Source: Bifidobacterium cuniculi (GTDB lineage: Bacteria > Actinomycetota > Actinomycetes > Actinomycetales > Bifidobacteriaceae). Taken from it: a stretch of DNA of 64,000 nucleotides. The position numbers were made by a program, and so were the translations under genes. Below the pieces are notes generated by a model. That model had not been told where the DNA came from. It searched no databases and saw nothing but the letters and a program-made list of their open reading frames with translations. Shown here piece by piece: positions 1-6,946 of this stretch; within the stretch, counting starts at the first letter, position 1, and every line of letters begins with the position of its first letter. The DNA is taken from NCBI RefSeq assembly GCF_000741575.1, contig NZ_JGYV01000001.1, positions 248,001 to 312,000 on the forward strand, read 5' to 3'.

Positions 1-23
1 AGGGTGCGCGATAGGGTGCACTT
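1..23. repeat. Left-end arm-type repeats upstream of integrase
   Basis: AGGGTGCGC (1-9) and AGGGTGCACTT (13-23) are tandem relatives, and the words AGGGTGCGC and GTGCACTT recur at 39351-39359 and 39343-39350 at the other prophage end. Short direct repeats flanking a tyrosine integrase are typical of arm-type integrase binding sites. The function is inferred. Confidence 0.5.
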
Positions 24-49
24 CCCGGACAGCAAAAGGAGCATGCATC

Positions 50-1288
50 ATGGCTACGAAACGACGCACCAAGGGAGCGGGCGGCGTCTTCCGCGACAAG
101 AACGGCACCTGGCATTTCCGCAAGTCCATGGGGGTCGACCCCGTCACCGGCAAGACCCGACGGATCGAGGCGCGCGGCAAGACCAAGAGCGAAGCACGCG
201 AACGCTTCGAGCAGAAGGTCGCCGACTACGAACGCACAGGGCTGATTGCCGGCGGCACCAGCCCCAGACTCGCCGACTACGTCGAACGCTGGCTCGCCGA
301 CTACGCCACCCGCGTCAAACCCACCACCTACCGCACCCGTGCGGGACGACTCAAGGCCTGCAACGAACACCTCGGCCAGGTACGCCTGAAGGACCTCACG
401 CCAGAACACATCCGCACCTGCATGCGAGCCTTGGGCGAACGGCTCGCACCCACCACCCTCAAGGACCACTACGTGAGCCTGAAGATGGTCCTCGACCAGG
501 CCGAACTCGACGGCCTCATCCCCCTCGACCCATGCAGGAAAGTCAAACCGCCCCGCGTCGAACAGGACCCCGTCCGCATCCTCGACGCCGACCAACCCAA
601 GCAGCTCATCGAGACCGTGCCCAGCATGCCGCGCGCCACCCACGGACCCGCCGACAGCCAGGACGACCTCGAACTGTGGGCGCTGCTGTTCGAACTCGCA
701 TTCACCACCGGCCTGCGCCCCGGCGAACGCCGCGGCCTGACCCCCGACGAACTCGAATCCCGCGACGGCACATGCGGCATCAGCGTACGCCACCAGCTCC
801 AGGACCTCGGCACTCCCGGCCGTGTCGAGATCCCCAAATGGCTCGACGCCACCCACATCTGGGGCACCCAATGGCTCACCACCCCCAAGACGCGCGCCGC
901 CCACCGCTTCATCCCCCTGCCTGAAGGCCTGTGGAGCCGCCTGTGGGCCCGCATCGGCCGCCTGCACATCGACGCCCACGACCTCGTGTTCCGCACCCAC
1001 CTGGGACGCCCCGTGTCCGGCAGCAACGAACGCAGACACTTCAAGAAGGCGCTCGCCGCCGCCGGCCTGCCCGACGTGAAGCTGTACAGTGCGCGGCATT
1101 GGACGGCGACCATGACCGCCCTGGCGGATATGCCGGACGATGCGCGCATCGCGATCATGGGCCACACCGACCCTGCCGTCACCCTGCGCTACACGCATCG
1201 CGGCACCGCCAGCCTCGCCCGGCTCATGGCCGACGCGATTCCCGACCTGGGCGGCGACACGGTCGAAGCGGAGATCATCGACGACTGA
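50..1288 (+). CDS. int: Phage tyrosine integrase
   Basis: Site-specific recombinase of 412 aa that would integrate and excise the prophage. Residues 1-60 are the basic arm-binding domain, about 70-170 the SAM-like core-binding domain, and 205-400 the catalytic domain. Visible catalytic residues are R223 (GLRPGE), R349 in YSARHW, H372 in MGHTD and Y381 in LRYTH. Box II normally reads H-x-x-R; here the first position is Tyr346. The start is set by AAAAGGAG eight bases before ATG 50. It points into the prophage and ends at a hairpin terminator shared with the convergent leftward operon. Confidence 0.95.
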   Translation: MATKRRTKGAGGVFRDKNGTWHFRKSMGVDPVTGKTRRIEARGKTKSEARERFEQKVADYERTGLIAGGTSPRLADYVERWLADYATRVKPTTYRTRAGRLKACNEHLGQVRLKDLTPEHIRTCMRALGERLAPTTLKDHYVSLKMVLDQAELDGLIPLDPCRKVKPPRVEQDPVRILDADQPKQLIETVPSMPRATHGPADSQDDLELWALLFELAFTTGLRPGERRGLTPDELESRDGTCGISVRHQLQDLGTPGRVEIPKWLDATHIWGTQWLTTPKTRAAHRFIPLPEGLWSRLWARIGRLHIDAHDLVFRTHLGRPVSGSNERRHFKKALAAAGLPDVKLYSARHWTATMTALADMPDDARIAIMGHTDPAVTLRYTHRGTASLARLMADAIPDLGGDTVEAEIIDD

Positions 1289-1301
1289 GTCAGCGGGAAC
1301 A

Positions 1302-1340
1302 AGCGCCCCGTCCGGCCGCTGCATGGCCGGGCGGGGCGCT
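1302..1340. terminator. Terminator between int and the leftward small-gene operon
   Basis: A 16-bp stem (1302-1317 with 1325-1340, one mismatch) has a 7-nt loop and is followed by TTCCCTATTCC on the + strand. On the - strand the stem is followed by TTGTT. It lies between two convergent stop codons, so a bidirectional role is likely. Confidence 0.7.
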
Positions 1341-1344
1341 TTCC

Positions 1345-1542
1345 CTATTCCTGGGGGTGCTTGCGGGGGCGTCCGCCGTGACCGGGTCGTGCGGCGTTCC
1401 ATGCGTCGATGGTCTCCGGTTTCCATCCCTTGGCATGCCCCACGATCACGTCGGGTTCGGGGAGACGGTAGGTCATCAGGGCCCCCTTGGTGATGCCCAG
1501 GCGTGCGGCGACCTCTGTCATGCTCAGGTAACGTTCGGTCAT
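1345..1542 (-). CDS. Small HTH DNA-binding protein, excisionase-like candidate
   Basis: A 65-aa protein with a MerR/AlpA-like helix-turn-helix (MTEVAARLGITKGALMTY, residues 8-25) and a Trp-containing wing, ending in a basic tail. The start at 1542 follows GGAGG by seven bases, and its ATGA overlaps the stop of the upstream membrane peptide gene. It is the last gene of a three-gene leftward operon beside int. Size, fold and position suit an excisionase or AlpA-like regulator of int, but the role is inferred. Confidence 0.75.
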   Translation of the reverse strand: MTERYLSMTEVAARLGITKGALMTYRLPEPDVIVGHAKGWKPETIDAWNAARPGHGGRPRKHPQE

Positions 1543-1694
1543 CGCGTGCGCCTCCATCCCGCGAGCAGGCCGAGCAGGCCCGTGGCGATGGCCATGGTGG
1601 CGATGACGCCGGGGCGGAACGCGGCAAAGGCTCCGCAGGCGGTGGCGATGGCCATGAGCATGCAGGCGATGCCGCCCAGATTGTGCTTGTCCAT
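1539..1694 (-). CDS. Small two-helix membrane protein
   Basis: A 51-aa peptide with two hydrophobic stretches (about residues 7-25 and 29-46) split by a short FRPG turn and ending in a basic WRRTR tail. It overlaps the following HTH gene by four bases (ATGA), implying translational coupling. No clear Shine-Dalgarno precedes its ATG. I do not recognise the family. A hairpin-like inverted repeat (1719-1755) lies just upstream. Confidence 0.6.
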   Translation of the reverse strand: MDKHNLGGIACMLMAIATACGAFAAFRPGVIATMAIATGLLGLLAGWRRTR

Positions 1695-1718
1695 GATGTG
1701 CGCGGTATGATTGGGGAG

Positions 1719-1755
1719 TAGGGATTGCGGATACTACCGATATTCGCAATCCCTA
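1719..1755. promoter_or_regulatory. 11-bp perfect inverted repeat in the leftward small-gene operon
   Basis: TAGGGATTGCG at 1719-1729 and CGCAATCCCTA at 1745-1755 are perfect inverted copies 15 bp apart, between the genes at 1761-1874 and 1539-1694. There is no T-run on either side, so an operator or mRNA structure is likelier than a terminator. Confidence 0.55.
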
Positions 1756-1760
1756 CCGCT

Positions 1761-1874
1761 TTACCTCTTGTGTCGCGGCTTGCGGTGCCGGTCACGAAGT
1801 TCGATGCCGAACTCGATGAGCTGGACTGTCAAGCTGGCGGCGGCAATGATGGTGGCAAGCATTCCCCAGTCCAA
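1761..1874 (-). CDS. Small membrane peptide with TTG start
   Basis: A 37-aa peptide with one hydrophobic segment (LATIIAAASLTVQLIEF, about residues 6-22) and a strongly basic C-terminus (HRKPRHKR). AAAGGAGG lies eight bases before TTG 1874, and no ATG fits that ribosome binding site, so a TTG start is proposed. It is the first gene of the leftward operon ending at the HTH gene, with a good promoter at 1919-1947. Function unknown. Confidence 0.55.
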   Translation of the reverse strand: MDWGMLATIIAAASLTVQLIEFGIELRDRHRKPRHKR

Positions 1875-1918
1875 CCGCCTCACCTCCTTTCACTCTTCTG
1901 TTTTGCGCTGACAGATAT

Positions 1919-1947
1919 ATCATAACAAAATGATGACAATATCGCAA
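1919..1947 (-). promoter_or_regulatory. Promoter of the leftward small-gene operon
   Basis: On the - strand TTGCGA (1947-1942) and TATGAT (1924-1919) are separated by exactly 17 bp, about 40 bp upstream of the TTG start at 1874. Confidence 0.55.
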
Positions 1948-2076
1948 GGCGACACGCCGCGTTCAGCATATCTAGTGCATAGAGCACGAGAAGAAGCAAT
2001 ATCTAGTCAATACAGGCATATGCGTCGTCGCACTTCGTATCATGAGAAGAAAAACACGCGAGAAAGGAGGAAACTG

Positions 2077-2619
2077 ATGGACGGACAAGAAAAACCGTAC
2101 GTCAATCCGGCTCAAGCACCCAGCACTGCCGCCACCGAACTCCTCCTCAAAACAGTGGCAGACGAAGATCGTCGCATCATGCTGCCAGTCAATGTCATCG
2201 ATATCGCCAACCAACTCGGACTCAAGTTCACCACGCTATTCCTCGAGGAAGGCGTCAGCGGATTACTGGTCAAGAATGAGGAGAATGGGCCATTCAACGC
2301 CGTCGTGGACGCGAGCGAACACCAGCACCGCATGCGGTTCACCCTGGCACACGAGATTGGCCATTACATCCATAAATACCAAGGTGATGAATGGAACGGC
2401 AAGATTGCCGGACTCGTAGAACACCGCGACGAACTGTCCTCCAAGGGCACTGACCCCGAGGAACGGTGGGCAAACAAGTTCGCAGCCTCACTACTCATGC
2501 CGGCCGCCATCGTCGCCCGCTTCTGGGCCGAAGGATTGAGCGTGGAAGAAATCGCCCGACAGTTCAACGTCTCGCAAAGCGCGTTGAAATTCCGACTCAG
2601 GAACCTCGGGCTACGATGA
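2077..2619 (+). CDS. ImmA/IrrE family zinc metallopeptidase
   Basis: A 180-aa protein with the HExxH zinc site (AHEIGHYIH, residues 91-99), a downstream helix with a candidate third ligand (EERWANKFAASLLMP, from residue 128) and a C-terminal HTH-like segment (EEIARQFNVSQSALKFRL). Family members cleave phage or ICE repressors; here the CI-like product at 5390-5806 is the obvious but unproven target. AAAGGAGG six bases before ATG 2077 fixes the start; longer upstream reading is not supported. It overlaps the next gene by four bases, implying coupled expression with a membrane protein. Confidence 0.88.
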   Translation: MDGQEKPYVNPAQAPSTAATELLLKTVADEDRRIMLPVNVIDIANQLGLKFTTLFLEEGVSGLLVKNEENGPFNAVVDASEHQHRMRFTLAHEIGHYIHKYQGDEWNGKIAGLVEHRDELSSKGTDPEERWANKFAASLLMPAAIVARFWAEGLSVEEIARQFNVSQSALKFRLRNLGLR

Positions 2620-3068
2620 CGGACCATCCGAATCGCCAAAACGAAGCAGACCGTGCCATCGCCCAATTCGACAAGGCCCAGAAGCGACAGGCGCCGGATG
2701 CCAAATATGCGCTCGCCGACGAAGAATCGGTCCGTGAATCCACGGATGACATCAACAAGCAGCGTCGAGACACGGCAAAGGCTCAACGCGCCGAAGACGA
2801 CAACCGTCTGCGAAAGCTGATGGTCCACTGGGCAATGAGATTCGTCGGGGCTCAGCTCGCGGTCTGCGACCTGGTCATGATCGGCTATCTCATTGCCGAA
2901 ATCTGCCAACACCACGCCATCTATCCCCAGGTCATCGTCGCTTGGCTGGGCGCCAGCCTAGTAGAAGTCATTGGAATCTTGTGGGTCATCGCCAGGAACC
3001 TGTTCCCCTTCCATGACAAGAACAGGGACAAGAAAGCAGAGCGACACCGAAAAACCGAAGACCAGTAG
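2616..3068 (+). CDS. Two-TM membrane protein coupled to ImmA
   Basis: A 150-aa protein. Residues 1-65 are charged and probably helical, followed by two hydrophobic segments (about 70-95 and 105-130) and a very basic tail (HDKNRDKKAERHRK). ATG 2616 overlaps the preceding stop (ATGA). Position in the lysogeny block beside ImmA suggests a prophage-expressed membrane function such as superinfection exclusion. That is inference, and no family is recognised. Confidence 0.7.
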   Translation: MTDHPNRQNEADRAIAQFDKAQKRQAPDAKYALADEESVRESTDDINKQRRDTAKAQRAEDDNRLRKLMVHWAMRFVGAQLAVCDLVMIGYLIAEICQHHAIYPQVIVAWLGASLVEVIGILWVIARNLFPFHDKNRDKKAERHRKTEDQ

Positions 3069-3078
3069 TATTGCATCT

Positions 3079-3515
3079 TTACAGCACCGCCAGGCTCGGG
3101 TCGTCATGCACCCGCTGCCGATACGCATGCACCACCCACGGCATCACACCCAACTCCACCGCGATCCCATGCACGTTCTGCCCCACACCGACTCCGCGAA
3201 CGCATACTCTAATGGGTCGATCAACAATGCGCTCGCCTCCATGTCCGCACGCCGCTCCGTCCACCGGTCACACCGGCAACCCATGTCACGGTGTTTGGCG
3301 TGCGAGATCTCATGCGCCAGGACACAACGCCGCTGGACGGGGGAGAGGTGTTCGTCGAGGATGATGAGGTTGAACCTTGGCACCCACAGGCCCTGCTTGC
3401 CGGGTTGCAGTTGTGCCTCGTCCACGTGCGCCCATTTGGATGCTTCGTATTCCAGGTAATCGTCCGTGGTGTCCTCCTCAGTCCCAATGTATCGGGCGGC
3501 GAATGCCTTCCGCAT
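3079..3515 (-). pseudogene. ImmA/IrrE-like metallopeptidase interrupted by a -1 frameshift
   Basis: The N-terminal part (from ATG 3515) carries AHEISHAKH, an HExxH zinc site, and an ERRAD motif. Near the run of four C at 3181-3184 the frame changes: it would end at 3144 in an unrelated tail, whereas the -1 frame continues with VHGIAVELGVMPWVVHAY, the expected family C-terminus, to a stop at 3079. A missing base, a sequencing error or programmed slippage would each explain it. The start lies inside the 3' end of the Abi gene, so the pair was probably translated in series. Start choice is uncertain. Confidence 0.7.
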
Positions 3516-4425
3516 ATGCGGGGTTCGCGTCCAGATAGTTGCGTACGGTCCTGGAGAAACCGTCATCGTCTTCGATTTGGTCGACTAGGTACATCTGCGC
3601 AACTAGGATTGACCCGACGGACTGGTCCTCGAAACGAAAATCGGGGTATTTTTGTTTGATGCGCTTGAGGACAGGGGTGGAGACCACCATCTCGCGATTC
3701 CATAGACGGCTGTGGTGTGAGCATAGGTTCCTCAGGTACACCATGGAATGAATGACCTGTGCATTTGCCTTATTCCCGGCGTTAAGCTCGATGTCGTGAT
3801 ATAGGGAATGCAGTGTTGTGGTATCCGCATAGAGGGAAATCATCTTCGAGACAACGCCGAACGGAAGTGCCTCCACTGCAGCCCACAACGGGATCGACCG
3901 TTTCTGTGCTCGATAATGCCTGATGCATACTTCGCTGGACCGACGCAGCCACTTGTTTATTTCCTCCAGCAACCCGTCGCGCAGGGGATTCCCATGCTTG
4001 TCCCTGCGATCTCTATACGATTCGGCATCCAGGTAGGTGTATGCGCCGCCGTTCTGTGCGGCATAGTAGGCGAACCGTGAACGCAACGGTACCTCGAGCC
4101 GTGCCATGCCATCCACGATGATGGATCGCAGTCCTCTGTCCAGCTTGTAGGGCAGTAGGAAGTCGGTGTCCTTTGTGCCTTCGTGGAATCTGTTGTCACC
4201 GTGTGCAGGATCGATCTGGTAGACGCGGAAGTAGCCGGAGAGGCGATAATAATTGTTGTCGAGCAGTGCGGAACGCAAAGCGTCCTCGTTGGTGATGGTC
4301 AATCCGCGTTCTTGGAGTAGCTCAACCATGTCGTCGATGCTTCTGGCGGGCTTGTCTGCGGGTAAAGAAGAACCCCCTGGGTTGGGCACTGTTAGGAGGC
4401 CTAGGGGGCTACGGTTGTTTATCAT
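3478..4425 (-). CDS. Abi_2 (AbiD/AbiF-type) abortive infection protein
   Basis: A 315-aa protein of the Abi_2 family, phage-defence proteins with a HEPN-like fold. Visible hallmarks are NNYYRLSGYFRVY (residues 58-70) and R232-x4-H237 in LRNLCSHHSRLW, the predicted HEPN RNase motif. ATG 4425 is preceded by AGCAGG; upstream in-frame codons belong to a TnpB right-end remnant. It lies in the lysogen-expressed leftward block before an ImmA-like gene and probably blocks competing phages. Confidence 0.88.
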   Translation of the reverse strand: MINNRSPLGLLTVPNPGGSSLPADKPARSIDDMVELLQERGLTITNEDALRSALLDNNYYRLSGYFRVYQIDPAHGDNRFHEGTKDTDFLLPYKLDRGLRSIIVDGMARLEVPLRSRFAYYAAQNGGAYTYLDAESYRDRRDKHGNPLRDGLLEEINKWLRRSSEVCIRHYRAQKRSIPLWAAVEALPFGVVSKMISLYADTTTLHSLYHDIELNAGNKANAQVIHSMVYLRNLCSHHSRLWNREMVVSTPVLKRIKQKYPDFRFEDQSVGSILVAQMYLVDQIEDDDGFSRTVRNYLDANPAYAEGIRRPIHWD

Positions 4426-4497
4426 GCTACCTGCTTTCCGCCTATTGGGGTAGTCAAGGCGTGTTCCAACGGTTTGCGGCCTATGGCTTGACGTCCT

Positions 4498-4517
4498 CCT
4501 CGCCGTGAACGGCGAGG
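4498..4517 (-). other. IS200/IS605-type right-end hairpin (TnpB remnant)
   Basis: CCTCGCCG (4498-4505), TGAA, CGGCGAGG (4510-4517) form a perfect 8-bp hairpin. Read on the - strand it gives GAATCC-stem-AGGACGTCAA directly after the tnpB-like stop, the typical layout of IS605-family right ends and the 3' end of omega RNA. Confidence 0.6.
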
Positions 4518-4530
4518 ATTCCACCACTTA

Positions 4531-4719
4531 CTAGTGTTGAGGTTTGCGTGTCGGAAGGATTGCGCCGTGTTCACGCAAGGTGTTCATGGTGTCTAATATC
4601 CTTGTTTCACGTTCGGCTTCGTCCAAGCCGACGAGGTGTTGCAAGCCTGCTTCGAGGATGTTGCATGCCGCGTTGGTGTCGTTCCCTTGCCCCTGCGGTG
4701 CGTGTTCCACTCCGCCCAT
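4531..4719 (-). pseudogene. TnpB (IS605 OrfB) C-terminal remnant
   Basis: Only about 62 codons remain. NDTNAACNILEAGLQ resembles the RuvC-III segment (DxNAAxNIL) at the C-terminus of TnpB; the RuvC-I/II and zinc-ribbon Cys pairs are absent. Upstream (4720-4887) no further TnpB sequence is recognisable in any frame. It is followed by the right-end hairpin at 4498-4517. I infer a decayed RNA-guided nuclease gene or insertion that now sits beside the Abi gene. Confidence 0.6.
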
Positions 4720-4887
4720 GGCATGCTCCCTTCTTTTGGTGGCGCGGACGATCCGTGCCCTTTTTCGTGATGTCGATCCGACGATGGTGCGGGATGGGTG
4801 TTTTGTCGGATGGTTGGGGTGGTTTATGGAGGTTTACGGTATCCATGGTGTCCCGTTCGACTTTGCCGAACGGGACGGTCGGCGGGG

Positions 4888-5319
4888 TCACCTTGAATTG
4901 ATGCGCTGTCGGTTCGCAAGCGCCAGTTCGCCCAGCTGCCGGTAGACGGGTGCGACATCGAACTTGCGGGGGAATTCCAACGTGACTTCACCGAATGTTT
5001 CGGCACCGGTCTTGCGCTGGTACACGTCCTTGAGGTAGGTGATGTTGATCTCGCTGTCGTCAGCGATCGCGCCGGCGGTCTCGACTTCCACGTCGACGAT
5101 CGTGTCGAGGTGGATGGTGCGGTAGCGTGTCTTCGCACCGGTCGCGCCCTGCCGGTCGATGAAGATGATCCGCATGTTCGTGAATACCACTGCGTCACGG
5201 ATCAACTGGTAGCCGTTCTGGATCTGTTCCCCTTGGAACAGGAACGGGCCGAATTGCTGCAGTAGCTGTTCGTTGCTGACTTGCTGTAGGTTGCCTGCCA
5301 GCGCGTTGAGGATACCCAT
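4888..5319 (-). CDS. PH-domain protein (bacterial PH type)
   Basis: A 143-aa protein resembling bacterial PH-domain (bPH) proteins: a short helix (residues 1-30), then beta-strand pattern around GEQIQNGYQLIRDAVVFTN, MRIIFIDRQG and HLDTIVDVEVE. These are common in prophage lysogeny blocks, with no established biochemical role. Start ATG 5319 follows GGGAG. It lies downstream of the repressor on the same strand, so it is probably expressed in the lysogen. Confidence 0.75.
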   Translation of the reverse strand: MGILNALAGNLQQVSNEQLLQQFGPFLFQGEQIQNGYQLIRDAVVFTNMRIIFIDRQGATGAKTRYRTIHLDTIVDVEVETAGAIADDSEINITYLKDVYQRKTGAETFGEVTLEFPRKFDVAPVYRQLGELALANRQRINSR

Positions 5320-5389
5320 GGTGTGTCTCCCGTCGATGTCGGTTGTCTATCTTGGCTGCCTTGTCCTTTTATGTTTCCCACGATTTTTT

Positions 5390-5806
5390 TTATGGTAGCT
5401 CTTCCATGCCTTCCTGTTCGGCCTGAGTGTCGCCCTTCTTCGCGGTCGCGTCGAACAGGTCGGCATGGTCTGCGATCCATTGCACGTGAGCGGGGTTGGA
5501 CGGGTCCAGGTGGGCGGGGTCGACGGTGGGGGAGTCGGCGGCGGCTTGCATGGTGCGGGCAGTGTCGATGATTTGCTGGACTGCATCCGCAGGATCCTCA
5601 TCTAACCCGTCGCAAATCGTAATAAGCTCTGAAAGCTTCACGGGGGCTCGCCTCTCCGTACAGATGTCATTGACTCGACTATAGGAGATTTTCCCGCCAG
5701 TTAGAGATTCCATGGCTCGATATGACACGCCTTTGTTCTTGAGCATGCTCGTAATGACGCTAGTCGCGGCGTGATCGAATGCGCCCCACTCATATTTGCT
5801 TGCCAT
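5390..5806 (-). CDS. CI-like phage repressor (XRE-type HTH)
   Basis: A 138-aa protein. Residues 14-70 resemble a phage HTH_3-type fold (AATSVITSMLKNKGVSYRAM, then GGKISYSRVNDI as recognition region); the C-terminal half is acidic without a recognisable peptidase dyad, so inactivation may depend on ImmA rather than self-cleavage. The ATG at 5806 lies six bases after a -10 (TAACTT), predicting a leaderless mRNA. The first of four palindromic operators covers its own promoter, implying autoregulation. Confidence 0.8.
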   Translation of the reverse strand: MASKYEWGAFDHAATSVITSMLKNKGVSYRAMESLTGGKISYSRVNDICTERRAPVKLSELITICDGLDEDPADAVQQIIDTARTMQAAADSPTVDPAHLDPSNPAHVQWIADHADLFDATAKKGDTQAEQEGMEELP

Positions 5807-5812
5807 AGGAAA

Positions 5813-5841
5813 AAGTTACCACCTGACAACAGATATTGCAA
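5813..5841 (-). promoter_or_regulatory. Leftward repressor promoter, leaderless
   Basis: On the - strand TTGCAA (5841-5836), a 17-bp spacer and TAACTT (5818-5813) end six bases before ATG 5806. No ribosome binding site fits in that gap. Operator 1 (5816-5829) overlaps the -10 and spacer. Confidence 0.65.
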
Positions 5842-5933
5842 TTCGGGAAAATTTGACGTCAGGTGACGACACGCCGAGGTGTTGACAAAGATGTGTTGTC
5901 AGGTGACAATGAAGCTATGAAGTCACGTGACAA
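5816..5933. promoter_or_regulatory. Genetic-switch operators O1-O4
   Basis: Four 14-bp sites with 6-bp arms and a 2-bp centre: TTACCA-CC-TGACAA (5816-5829), ACGTCA-GG-TGACGA (5856-5869), TTGTCA-GG-TGACAA (5896-5909) and AAGTCA-CG-TGACAA (5920-5933). Start-to-start spacing is 40, 40 and 24 bp. O1 overlaps the repressor promoter, O3 overlaps the rightward -10, and O4 lies inside the first codons of the Cro-like gene. Confidence 0.8.
5882..5910 (+). promoter_or_regulatory. Rightward early promoter, leaderless
   Basis: Consensus TTGACA (5882-5887), a 17-bp spacer and GACAAT (5905-5910) end six bases before ATG 5917. The gap GAAGCT carries no ribosome binding site. Operator O3 covers the -10 and spacer. 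Confidence 0.75.
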
Positions 5934-6177
5934 CACGGTAGCCGCTTCGGCCATCAGAAGCCTCCGAGTCCAGACGCTGCTCGACGAGGTGCCGAAGACC
6001 CGCATCGCCCAAGCGCTAGGCGTCAGCAGGCCCACCGTCGCCAAGTACCTCAAGGCCGACGACATGAGCCTGGACATGTTCCTCTCCATTGCCGACATCG
6101 TCGGCGTCGACGCGGCAGACATCATCCGCCAGGCAACAGAAAAGGCGTCGGAGGAAGCCGACGCCGAGTCCAAATGA
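5917..6177 (+). CDS. Cro-like early HTH regulator
   Basis: An 86-aa protein with a clear helix-turn-helix (KTRIAQALGVSRPTVAKYLK, residues 28-47) followed by a second helical region and an acidic tail. The ATG at 5917 is the predicted leaderless start, six bases after the -10; an upstream GTG/ATG reading would run through the promoter. Divergent from the repressor, with operators on both sides, it fits a Cro-type switch protein. First gene of the rightward early operon. Confidence 0.82.
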   Translation: MKSRDNTVAASAIRSLRVQTLLDEVPKTRIAQALGVSRPTVAKYLKADDMSLDMFLSIADIVGVDAADIIRQATEKASEEADAESK

Positions 6178-6188
6178 AAGGTACAAAA

Positions 6189-6794
6189 ATGGACACCCCC
6201 AACAATACCACCAACACCACCAACACCACTGTCAACATCGACGAGCTCGTCGAGCAGGCCGCCGCTAAGCGCGCCGAGGAACTCGACTGGGAGGACCAGT
6301 GGCGCAAAACCGTCGACGACGCCCTCCACAGCTTCGACACCGACATGGCGGAAGGCAAGGACCGCACCGACGCCGCCACCCGATTCCTCCAGGAATACGC
6401 CGACAAGACGTACGAACGCATGCAAGCAGCCGCACGCGACACCATGAACCTCATCGACAAGGCGGCCGGCAACCCGTTCCACACGCCCGACTACAAGCAG
6501 CGGCGCGCCGACATCATCCGACAGGTCGAACAGGCCGCACGCCAAAAGCGCGCCGACCGTGAAAAACTCGCCAAGGCGGAAGAGCGGGCGGCGGATTCCC
6601 GTGAAACCGACTCCCTGCTCCGCCACTGCCTCGTCAGCACCCTCTTCGACCAGGCACTGTCCTGGCTGACCCACGCCGACGGCGACGACCTGACCATCAC
6701 CGCGGACCGTGACAACGGGTTCATCTACACGGGCGAGGTCGGCATCGACCTCAACGCCATCGTAGAACTACTCATCAGAAAGGAACTGCAGTGA
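6189..6794 (+). CDS. Early phage protein, helical, unknown function
   Basis: A 201-aa protein: Asn/Thr-rich N-terminus (NNTTNTTNTT), long charged helices with coiled-coil character (residues about 100-135, QVEQAARQKRADREKLAKAEE) and a small beta-rich C-terminus. ATG 6189 is preceded by AAAGG at seven bases; an ATG at 6174 overlapping the Cro-like stop is a possible alternative. It is coupled to the next gene by a GTGA overlap. No family recognised. Confidence 0.7.
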   Translation: MDTPNNTTNTTNTTVNIDELVEQAAAKRAEELDWEDQWRKTVDDALHSFDTDMAEGKDRTDAATRFLQEYADKTYERMQAAARDTMNLIDKAAGNPFHTPDYKQRRADIIRQVEQAARQKRADREKLAKAEERAADSRETDSLLRHCLVSTLFDQALSWLTHADGDDLTITADRDNGFIYTGEVGIDLNAIVELLIRKELQ

Positions 6795-6946
6795 ACAACC
6801 CTGATATCACGCTGGTAAAGGCGACGGTTATCTCATTGGTTTCCGGCGGTCTGCTGCTGCTCGCAGGACTCTCGGGCATCGTACTCATCGGTGGATTTAC
6901 CCAATGGAAGAGGGTGGCACGTTTTGAACTGCTCACTTCACGATGA
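6791..6946 (+). CDS. Small single-TM membrane protein
   Basis: A 51-aa peptide starting at GTG 6791, overlapping the previous stop as GTGA and preceded by AAAGGA. One hydrophobic segment (about residues 12-36) is followed by a basic WKRVAR stretch. Its 3' end overlaps the convergent gene at 6933-7436 by 14 bp. Function unknown. Confidence 0.6.
   Translation: MNNPDITLVKATVISLVSGGLLLLAGLSGIVLIGGFTQWKRVARFELLTSR

Noticed and set aside
4720-4887. Extension of the TnpB remnant upstream
   Set aside because: No frame in this stretch shows the zinc-ribbon or RuvC-II motifs. It is left as non-coding or fully decayed.
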